From contig USIX01000004.1 of the NCBI GenBank assembly GCA_900554895.1, positions 1 through 37,681 of the forward strand: DNA of 37,681 nt, given 5' to 3'. The translations under genes and the position numbers were made by a program. Source of the DNA: an uncultured Megamonas sp. GTDB lineage: Bacteria; Bacillota; Negativicutes; Selenomonadales; Selenomonadaceae. How positions within the stretch are numbered: position 1 is the first letter of the stretch; every line of letters starts with the position of its first letter. Under the pieces are notes generated by a model. The model ran no database searches, was not told the origin of the DNA, and saw nothing but the letters and a program-made list of their open reading frames with translations. Below are positions 31,862-37,681 of the stretch, piece by piece.

Positions 31862-32008
31862 ATACCTACCTGCTCTGTTAAACTTTCCAAGCAAAACGAT
31901 ACTTTATATTTCAGTGATGTTAAAGACGGCATCAACCGGATATAAAGTATTATACTGCTGATACAGGCTAAATGTTTTTACCAACACAGCAGGTTATACC
32001 TACTTGTT
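31862..32008 (+). promoter_or_regulatory. Structured 5' leader of the two-component operon
   Basis: An outer stem joins ACCTGCTCTGTT (31868-31879) to AACACAGCAGGT (31983-31994) with one mismatch. It encloses a perfect 11-bp stem ATACTTTATAT/ATATAAAGTAT (31899-31909, 31940-31950), which itself holds TGATG/CATCA (31915-31919, 31930-31934). A direct repeat ATACCTACYTGYT stands at each end (31862-31874 and 31996-32008), the second just before the ribosome-binding site. A possible promoter is TTGACC (31838) with TAATAC (31860), 16-bp spacer. It may be a cis-regulatory RNA, or the repeats may be response-regulator sites. Bases 31714-31861 show nothing else but AT-rich spacer. Confidence 0.55.
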
Positions 32009-32029
32009 TTGAAAGGATGTGTTTGTTTA

Positions 32030-32725
32030 ATGAAAAAAATTTACTGTGTCGAAGATGATGAAAGCGTTCGTGAACTTGTTATCTACGCTTTACAGTCATC
32101 AGGATTTGAAGCGCACGGATTTGTAAATGCAGAAGAATTTTTTTCCGCTATGAAAGACAGTATGCCGGATTTGGTGTTGCTGGATATCATGCTGCCGGGC
32201 ATCAGCGGTATTGATATTTTAAACGAACTGCGTAAAAATCCTCCAACGGAGCACTTACCTGCCATCATGCTTACAGCTCGCGGCAGTGAATATGATAAAA
32301 TCACCGGTCTTGACAGCGGAGCGGATGATTACGTAACGAAACCGTTCGGTGTTATGGAGTTGATTGCCCGTATCAAAGCCGTGCTGCGCCGCAGTAATAA
32401 AATAATTCCCGCCGCTGTTCCCAACAGCAGCGATTTGACAGCCGGCAACGGTTTATTAAAATTGAACTACGATTTCCATAAAGTATATGTAAATGACAAC
32501 GAAGTTACTTTAACGCTGAAAGAGTTTGAACTGCTTTATTATCTGCTGAAAAATAAAAACATCGTAATCTCCCGCGATAAAATCATGGATGAGGTATGGG
32601 ATTATAACTATGCGGCAGAAACACGGACCGTTGATGTACACATCAAAACGCTGCGTCATAAACTCGGTTCTGCCAGCAAATTAATCGAGACCATCCGCGG
32701 TGTAGGCTACAAAATAGTGGACTAA
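32030..32725 (+). CDS. PhoB/OmpR-family response regulator, 231 aa
   Basis: DNA-binding response regulator. The receiver domain (1-~120) has the acidic pair Asp9/Asp10, phosphoacceptor Asp52 (LVLLDIMLPG), Thr in MLTARGS and Lys in DYVTKPFG. The C-terminal OmpR-type winged helix contains LTLKEFELLYYLLKN, ISRDKIMDEVW and TRTVDVHIKTLRHKL. It is followed 4 bp later by its sensor kinase. The ATG at 32030 after AAAGGATG is chosen over an upstream TTG at 32009. PhoB-like by sequence, but no phosphate-uptake genes are in the window, so the stimulus is unknown. Confidence 0.95.
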   Translation: MKKIYCVEDDESVRELVIYALQSSGFEAHGFVNAEEFFSAMKDSMPDLVLLDIMLPGISGIDILNELRKNPPTEHLPAIMLTARGSEYDKITGLDSGADDYVTKPFGVMELIARIKAVLRRSNKIIPAAVPNSSDLTAGNGLLKLNYDFHKVYVNDNEVTLTLKEFELLYYLLKNKNIVISRDKIMDEVWDYNYAAETRTVDVHIKTLRHKLGSASKLIETIRGVGYKIVD

Positions 32726-32729
32726 TCTC

Positions 32730-34412
32730 ATGAATATGAAAAAGAAAATTTTCCACTATATGTGCTTTCTCATCTCTCTTTCCGTTGTCTGCACATTTAT
32801 ATTGACGCTTACACTGTGCTATCCTTTATTTTTCGAACATACAAAACAGGAAGTCAAGGATGAAGCCGTATATTTAACTTACGTATTCAACCATAATTTA
32901 AGCGACCCGTTGAAGCTTTTACACAATGCCCATACGCAGACGCGCATTACATGGATTGACACCAGCGGCAATATCCTGTTTGACAACAGCGCCGAAGCTG
33001 CTCATATGGAAAACCATCTGCTGCGTCCGGAAATCCAGTCCGCGCTTGATATCGGTATCGGTGAAGCCTACCGTATTTCCACTACTCTCGGCAGCAATAC
33101 GTATTATTATGCAGTCAAATTAAATGACGGCACCATACTGCGCCTGTCCCGCACGAATATCAGCGCTTATGACATGTTGCGCGATTCTCTGCCGATTTTA
33201 TTCGCCATGATGCTCGTTATTTACGTTATAGCGCTTCTGGCTGCCCGCCGCATGGCTCGCAATATAATCGCACCGATAAATGCAATCAATCTCGAGCATC
33301 CGATAATGAACGACCTCTATGAAGAGCTAAATCCAATGTTATTACGACTAGAAAATCAGAATGAACAAATCAGACAGCAAATGAAAAAACTAAAAAATCA
33401 ACAACGTGAATTTACAACAATTATTAATAATATCGAAGAAGGACTAATCCTTATCAATCATTCCTACAAAATTCTCTCAGTCAATTTCAGCGCACTGGAG
33501 ATTTTGAATGCCGACAAAAAAATTAATTACATCGATAAAAATCTGTTTACTTTAATAAACAATGACGCTTTATATCAGGCCACTCAATCCGTCATGAAAG
33601 GCGAACGACAGGAATTTTACCTGCCTATGGGAAATAAAACGTACCAGATTATTGCTAGTCCTGTAACAAAAAATGATAAAGTAAAAGGAGCTATAATCTT
33701 ATTTGTCGATATCACGGAAAAACGTATGGCTGAAAAAATGCGCCAGGAATTTTCTGCCAACGTTTCTCATGAGCTCAAAACACCTCTCACTTCCATTTCC
33801 GGTTTTGCTGAACTTTTGCAAAACAATATGGTACGTCCCGATGATGTACCGCTGTTCGCCGGTAAAATCTACAAGGAAGCTCAGCGTTTAATCAATTTGG
33901 TACAGGATATTATTAAAGTATCGCAGCTGGATGAAAAAAACAGTTCTTTCATGAAAGAACCCATAAATCTGACCGCAGTATGCAAACAAACTGTATTGTA
34001 CCTTAATGACAAAGCGCTGAAAAAACATGTAAAACTCAATTTTTCTTCTGAGCCCGGCTGTGAAATAACGGCTGTTCGTCAGCTCATTGATGAACTCGTA
34101 TTCAATTTAATTGAAAATGCCATAAAATATAATAAACCGAACGGACAGGTCAATATTTCCCTGAAAAGAAAGTCGACTCATATCGCACTGTCCGTAAAAG
34201 ATACAGGTATCGGTATTTCCGAAGAAGACCTGCCGCATGTTTGTGAACGTTTCTACCGCGCTGATAAATCCCGTTCGCAAATCAATGTGGAAGGAACAGG
34301 GCTCGGCCTTGCCATCGTAAAACACATCGCTGAGTATCACCATGCCCAGCTCACCATCTCCAGTAAAATAAATAAAGGAACGACATTTACCATCAAGTTC
34401 CCGCTGGTTTAA
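32730..34412 (+). CDS. PhoR-like membrane sensor histidine kinase, 560 aa
   Basis: Sensor for the preceding regulator. Two membrane helices (about 8-33 and 152-171) flank an external domain of about 115 residues. A HAMP-like linker with coiled coil (about 190-228) and a PAS domain (about 226-335) follow. The kinase core has the H-box with His347 (VSHELKTPLTSISG), N-box Asn463 (NLIENAIKYN), G1 DTGIGI, F-box ERFYRADKSRS and G2 GTGLGLAIV. All catalytic motifs are intact. The order TM, external domain, TM, PAS, HisKA, HATPase is that of Firmicutes PhoR/WalK-type kinases. Confidence 0.95.
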   Translation: MNMKKKIFHYMCFLISLSVVCTFILTLTLCYPLFFEHTKQEVKDEAVYLTYVFNHNLSDPLKLLHNAHTQTRITWIDTSGNILFDNSAEAAHMENHLLRPEIQSALDIGIGEAYRISTTLGSNTYYYAVKLNDGTILRLSRTNISAYDMLRDSLPILFAMMLVIYVIALLAARRMARNIIAPINAINLEHPIMNDLYEELNPMLLRLENQNEQIRQQMKKLKNQQREFTTIINNIEEGLILINHSYKILSVNFSALEILNADKKINYIDKNLFTLINNDALYQATQSVMKGERQEFYLPMGNKTYQIIASPVTKNDKVKGAIILFVDITEKRMAEKMRQEFSANVSHELKTPLTSISGFAELLQNNMVRPDDVPLFAGKIYKEAQRLINLVQDIIKVSQLDEKNSSFMKEPINLTAVCKQTVLYLNDKALKKHVKLNFSSEPGCEITAVRQLIDELVFNLIENAIKYNKPNGQVNISLKRKSTHIALSVKDTGIGISEEDLPHVCERFYRADKSRSQINVEGTGLGLAIVKHIAEYHHAQLTISSKINKGTTFTIKFPLV

Positions 34413-34428
34413 AGATTAAAAATTCATT

Positions 34429-34455
34429 AAGCCTCTTTCAAAAGGGGCTTTTTTT
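34429..34455 (+). terminator. Terminator after the histidine kinase gene
   Basis: AAGCC(T)CTTT and AAAG(G)GGCTT form a stem with a tiny loop, followed by seven T, 17 bp after the kinase stop codon. Confidence 0.85.
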
Positions 34456-34456
34456 A

Positions 34457-34484
34457 TTGTTTATTAAACAATTTTTGATATAAT
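34457..34484 (+). promoter_or_regulatory. Promoter of the secreted-protein gene
   Basis: -35 TTGTTT (34457-34462), 16-bp spacer, -10 TATAAT (34479-34484). It starts right after the preceding terminator. Confidence 0.6.
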
Positions 34485-34499
34485 AATATTAAGTGATTT

Positions 34500-34532
34500 T
34501 CGCTTATCTCCATTCTGTTTGCAGATGAGCGA
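34500..34532 (+). other. Leader stem-loop before the secreted-protein gene
   Basis: TCGCTTATCT (34500-34509) pairs with AGATGAGCGA (34523-34532) over 10 bp with one wobble, loop 13 nt. It lies in the early leader, about 33 bp before the start codon, and has no T tract. Confidence 0.5.
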
Positions 34533-34565
34533 TTTTAGACTAATTTTGTGAATGAAGGTGCTTTT

Positions 34566-35576
34566 ATGCGATTATTAAAAAGTGTAATCTGTTTGGCTGT
34601 TTTAATGGTTTTTGGCTTAATTCACTCTTCCGTATCCTTTGCCGATGATTCCGAATGGTACTGGATCAGTTCCGATGACAAATACAGTAAATATTTCTCC
34701 ATGACCCGCATTACAACTGTATCCAGTCAGAAAAACATTCCAACCTGCATTGAAGACTGGATAAAAACAGGCTATGCACCGGGCGGCGCAGCTGAAGCAA
34801 TCAGCAATATGAAACTGCCGATTGACGACCCGAACAAACTGAGCTACAGTCTGGCCCGTATCCAAATAAATCCGCAGGAACGTACTTTGCGTTATATGGA
34901 AGAAATCTTTTACGATAAAGACGGTACGGCTCTTTACACATTAAAATACACCAATCCTGTTGTTAAAGACATTAATTCCCAGTCATTTGATGAAAAATTT
35001 TATGCAATGATTGTCGACCGCGTATTCAATAAAGGCGAAGGCGGACGACTGATTTCCAAAGAACGATGGCTCACCTTATGGAATAACGCCTCCGGCGACA
35101 GTGCTGCCGACACGGCTACCATGCGTCAGATAAACAACGATATTTTCGTTTGGATTTGGCAGGAAAACAAAGTCAATAGTGGCAATGTTTCTTCTATCCA
35201 GTTTATGAAAAAACAATACAACGTTAAATCCTTAACGGCTCAAACCTTAAAATACCATTTCTGGTCCGCCCAGACAGGCTGGATTGACCAGACTGCCAGC
35301 GTAGAAGGAGCACATTCCATTATTCCAGAAAGCACGGAAGATGTGGAATTTGGCAAAATAAAAGAATATGCTGCTAAAAATCCTTCCTGGGTATTCCGCT
35401 ATCAGCTGAATAATCCGGTTTCCGCTAATAATACAGCTAAAACATCCGCACCGGCAGCTGAAACAGCAACTGCTGTTCCAACGCCTGCAACATCGACTGT
35501 CACCTCACCGGCCGCAGCCGGTGTCACCAATCCAATCGGTTCCGTAGGACCTATCGGTGCTCCAATCAATAATTAA
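34566..35576 (+). CDS. Secreted protein of unknown function with Ala/Pro/Thr-rich tail, 336 aa
   Basis: A clear signal peptide (MRLLKS, hydrophobic stretch, SVSFA before Asp-Asp) sends it to the periplasm or surface. The body (about 25-275) is rich in Tyr and Trp, with segments such as EWYWISSDDKYSKYFSM and ARIQINPQERTLRYMEEIFY. It suggests a folded domain, but no family is recognised. The last 50 residues are low-complexity Ala/Thr/Pro, then a Gly/Pro-rich end. The ATG at 34566 follows GAAGGTG; a GTG at 34548 would give six extra residues and no better site. It has its own promoter, so it is probably not part of the kinase operon. Confidence 0.8.
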   Translation: MRLLKSVICLAVLMVFGLIHSSVSFADDSEWYWISSDDKYSKYFSMTRITTVSSQKNIPTCIEDWIKTGYAPGGAAEAISNMKLPIDDPNKLSYSLARIQINPQERTLRYMEEIFYDKDGTALYTLKYTNPVVKDINSQSFDEKFYAMIVDRVFNKGEGGRLISKERWLTLWNNASGDSAADTATMRQINNDIFVWIWQENKVNSGNVSSIQFMKKQYNVKSLTAQTLKYHFWSAQTGWIDQTASVEGAHSIIPESTEDVEFGKIKEYAAKNPSWVFRYQLNNPVSANNTAKTSAPAAETATAVPTPATSTVTSPAAAGVTNPIGSVGPIGAPINN

Positions 35577-35623
35577 AGTTGCCACAAAATTATAATTGTG
35601 CTAGAATTTAGCTTAGTTAGTTT

Positions 35624-35700
35624 GCGGCTGTAGCTCAGACGGATAGAGCATTTGCCTCCTAAGCAAAGGGTCGCGTGTTCGACTCACGCCAGTCGCACCA
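35624..35700 (+). tRNA. tRNA-Arg (CCT anticodon)
   Basis: A complete 77-nt cloverleaf with encoded CCA. Acceptor GCGGCTG pairs with CAGTCGC, D stem GCTC/GAGC, anticodon stem TTTGC/GCAAA around loop CTCCTAA (anticodon CCT, reading AGG), T arm GCGTG-TTCGACT-CACGC. A terminator follows. Confidence 0.97.
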
Positions 35701-35714
35701 TAATATGCAAAAAT

Positions 35715-35748
35715 AAAAGTCAGCTGAAATTTATCAGCTGACTTTTTT
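35715..35748. terminator. Bidirectional terminator after tRNA-Arg
   Basis: AGTCAGCTGA (35718-35727) and TCAGCTGACT (35734-35743) form a 10-bp perfect stem, with TTTTT on the plus strand and a T run on the minus strand. It serves the tRNA and the convergent DUF1349-type gene. Confidence 0.88.
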
Positions 35749-35749
35749 A

Positions 35750-36355
35750 TCAAATTTCATCCGGTTGCTGTCCGTCATGTGCCTTCCATTGGCACTCTGT
35801 CAACTGCATATCGGAAAAAACGGCTTTAAACGAAGAATTTTCCGGTGAGCAGGCATATACGCCGAATTTAATCTTTCCTTCACCTTTATACATATGACAA
35901 ATACGCATTTGATGAAATATTTTTCCGTCTGTTGAAGATTCAATACAATAATCTGCTTCACGACGGCTGAAACGGTACCACATAGATTTTATTGCGGCAT
36001 CTATCACCGTTGTTGCCCAATCGGAATAACCGTTATTCGTAACAACACTTCCCAAATGCTGATATATTTCGTTTTCATACTCTACAGAAGCTTTCAGCCA
36101 GTTTTCACTATCCAAATACATTACTATACCGCACTGGTCAAATCTCTGATGACTTTCCATAAAATCCGTCTTAACAACAAAACTGAAATATTTTTCATCC
36201 GTTTCCATTTGAAATACAGGAGCATTGTCATTGCGGAAATGATAATATGTTCTTTGCCATAAATCAGTATGCGGTTTCGTAACTATCTCCATCATCTTTT
36301 CGCTGATTTTATAACTTTTCGGTTCTCTTATCCATCTGAATTTTCTAAACTCCAT
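35750..36355 (-). CDS. DUF1349 (concanavalin A-like fold) protein, 201 aa
   Basis: Resembles the DUF1349 family of cytoplasmic jelly-roll proteins: aromatic-rich start, TDLWQRTYYHFRND, FSFVVKTDF, the central FDQCGIVMYLDSENWLKASVEYE, and a late KIFHQMRICHMY followed by KIKFGVYACSPE. No signal peptide. The family is often linked to carbohydrate metabolism but has no settled activity. Start ATG with AGAGGAGG. It is divergent from two sugar isomerase/epimerase-type genes, which fits a carbohydrate role without proving it. Confidence 0.85.
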   Translation of the reverse strand: MEFRKFRWIREPKSYKISEKMMEIVTKPHTDLWQRTYYHFRNDNAPVFQMETDEKYFSFVVKTDFMESHQRFDQCGIVMYLDSENWLKASVEYENEIYQHLGSVVTNNGYSDWATTVIDAAIKSMWYRFSRREADYCIESSTDGKIFHQMRICHMYKGEGKIKFGVYACSPENSSFKAVFSDMQLTECQWKAHDGQQPDEI

Positions 36356-36400
36356 TTATATCCTCCTCTTATTTAAACAAATTTTTATAATTTTATATCA

Positions 36401-36429
36401 ATTATAACAGAATATATTTTATCAAACAA
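36401..36429 (-). promoter_or_regulatory. Promoter of the DUF1349-type gene
   Basis: On the minus strand, -35 TTGTTT (36424-36429), 17-bp spacer, -10 TATAAT (36401-36406), about 46 bp before the start. The 242-bp gap to the divergent gene at 36598 also has a TATAAT at 36561 on the plus strand, without a convincing -35. Confidence 0.65.
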
Positions 36430-36597
36430 ATTTCATTCACCTGCTGTTTATGCAGGATTTTATAGTTTCACCACAAATTTTATCATGCAGACGTTGAATA
36501 TCAATATTTATTTATTTCGATTTTTACAGAATATTAAAGGTATTTCAGGGAGAAAATTTTTATAATATATATAGTAATTTATCGGGAGGAATATATC

Positions 36598-37524
36598 ATG
36601 ACTATGAATATATGCGGTGCACCATGTTGTTGGGGCGTCGACGATGTAAAAAATCCTTATCTGCCTGCATGGCAGACTGTTTTAAAAGAAGCCGGTCTTG
36701 CCGGCTACCGAGCTATCGAACTTGGACCGTACGGCTATCTGCCGATTGATGTGGAACTTGTTTCCGCCGAGCTTGCCAAAAACAATCTTGCTATCGTGGC
36801 CGGAACGATTTTCGATGATTTAGTGAGCAAAGACAATTATAAAAACATTATGCGCCAGACAGAAGAAATCTGTTCGTTAATAACAAAACTGCCACCGCTT
36901 CCTGTACATGAAGGCCAGCATTTCCCTACACCATACATGACTATCATGGACTGGGGACACGATGAACGCGACTATGCTGCAGGACACAGCGACAGAGCAC
37001 CACGTCTTTCAGAAGAAGAATGGGCTAAAATGATGCAACATATTATCGGTATCTCCAAAAAGGCTGCACAGTACGGCGTGCGTCCCGTTATTCATCCTCA
37101 TGCCGGAGGATATATCGAATTCGCCGATGAAATCGAAGCCGTTATGCGCGATATTCCGTATGAAACAGCTGGTTTATGTCTTGATACGGGACATTTATAT
37201 TATTCCGGCATGAACCCCGTTGAATGGCTAAAAAAATGTGCGGACCGTTTGGATTATGTTCATTTTAAAGATGTAAACGAAACAATCTATAAAGAGGTAT
37301 TATCCCAGCATATCCGTTTCTTTGAAGGTTGCGGCAAAGGTTCCATGTGTCCTATCGGCAAAGGCTGCCTTGACTATCCGGCCATCAAAAAAGCACTGGA
37401 GGAAATCGGCTACAGCGGTTATATCACCATTGAACAGGAACGCGACCCAAGAAACGTATCGACCAGCCTCAGAGACGTAAAGGAAAGCGTTACTTATTTA
37501 AAAAGCGTAGGTTATGAAATTTAA
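36598..37524 (+). CDS. Sugar phosphate isomerase/epimerase (AP endonuclease family 2), IolE-like, 308 aa
   Basis: A TIM-barrel metal enzyme of the xylose-isomerase-like group. Features are the N-terminal GAPCCWGVDD, IELGPYGYLP, and the C-terminal metal-binding face HPHAGGYIE, LCLDTGHLYY, DYVHFKDV and ITIEQERDP, in the order seen in inosose dehydratase (IolE). Inositol catabolism is one possibility, but no other iol gene is visible, so the substrate is open. Start ATG with GGGAGGA. The next gene, 12 bp downstream, is of the same superfamily. Confidence 0.85.
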   Translation: MTMNICGAPCCWGVDDVKNPYLPAWQTVLKEAGLAGYRAIELGPYGYLPIDVELVSAELAKNNLAIVAGTIFDDLVSKDNYKNIMRQTEEICSLITKLPPLPVHEGQHFPTPYMTIMDWGHDERDYAAGHSDRAPRLSEEEWAKMMQHIIGISKKAAQYGVRPVIHPHAGGYIEFADEIEAVMRDIPYETAGLCLDTGHLYYSGMNPVEWLKKCADRLDYVHFKDVNETIYKEVLSQHIRFFEGCGKGSMCPIGKGCLDYPAIKKALEEIGYSGYITIEQERDPRNVSTSLRDVKESVTYLKSVGYEI

Positions 37525-37536
37525 GGAGGTTATATT

Positions 37537-37681
37537 ATGAAAATTGCTTTTGATGTAGATGTACTGGCTAAACAGATGAGCATTACCGATATGGTGCATA
37601 AGGTTGCCGACTGGGGCTATAAATACATTGAACAGTCCCCGCACCCTCGCATTAATCCGTTTTATAAACACCCGCTCTTTT
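37537..37681 (+). CDS. Sugar phosphate isomerase/epimerase-type protein, 5' part only
   Basis: Only the first 48 codons are in the window. The start ATG has GGAGG 8 nt upstream and lies 12 bp after the IolE-like gene, in the same operon. The residues MKIAFDVDVLAKQM, then DMVHKVADWGYKYIEQSPHPRINPF, fit the first strand and helix of a xylose-isomerase-like TIM barrel, with the Glu of YIEQSP where the family often has its first active-site acid. The family call is tentative because most of the gene is missing. Confidence 0.7.
   Translation, partial: MKIAFDVDVLAKQMSITDMVHKVADWGYKYIEQSPHPRINPFYKHPLF

Noticed and set aside
1..37681. CRISPR array, phage or toxin-antitoxin locus
   Set aside because: No regularly spaced repeats, cas genes, phage structural genes or paired small toxin-antitoxin genes were seen.

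Overview
The window is AT-rich and reads as a piece of chromosome from a diderm Firmicute of the Negativicutes. Gene content and protein style suggest a Megamonas-like member of the Selenomonadaceae; this is inference from familiarity with such sequences, not a search result. No phage, transposase, integrase or CRISPR array was seen. Most of the window is catabolic and respiratory operons for a gut-type, sugar-fermenting anaerobe. The less ordinary content lies in the non-coding DNA.

Left part (1-12600), sugar use. After a truncated tRNA-Ser and a small putative DNA-binding protein comes a minus-strand galactose (Leloir) cluster, galE-galT-lacI-type regulator-galM. Its promoter carries a near-perfect LacI-family operator just downstream of the -10. 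Divergent from it is an L-rhamnose cluster on the plus strand: rhaB (kinase), rhaA (isomerase), rhaD (aldolase), an MFS sugar porter and, after a 500-bp structured gap, rhaM (mutarotase). A convergent DeoR-family regulator (probable RhaR) shares a terminator with rhaM. Together these convert L-rhamnose to DHAP and L-lactaldehyde. Related hairpin repeats lie around rhaM and the regulator, two of them as inverted copies.

Middle (12700-25500). A tightly coupled minus-strand cydABDC operon encodes a short-Q-loop cytochrome bd oxidase and its CydDC ABC exporter. A Fur-box-like palindrome lies between it and a divergent membrane-anchored alpha/beta hydrolase. Then come a small membrane protein, a secreted DUF3298-type protein and a crotonase-fold enzyme whose active site looks PaaG-like. 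A four-gene operon follows: marR, an HlyD-type adaptor, an ABC-2 permease and a universal stress protein. It has two identical 24-bp operators in opposite orientation, one before marR and one before the adaptor gene, and no ABC ATPase.

Right part (25500-37681). A minus-strand mtlR-mtlA-mtlD operon handles mannitol, with a fused EIICBA transporter and a PRD-type activator. A small conserved-looking protein and a 690-bp intergenic region follow. This region holds the most interesting signal: a free-standing ~240-nt structured RNA with its own promoter, a ~19-bp closing helix, internal stem-loops and an intrinsic terminator. A second nested structure lies in the leader of a PhoB/PhoR-like two-component system. 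Next are a secreted protein of unknown function, a complete tRNA-Arg(CCT), a DUF1349-type protein, and two TIM-barrel sugar isomerase/epimerase genes (IolE-like, then one cut by the window end).
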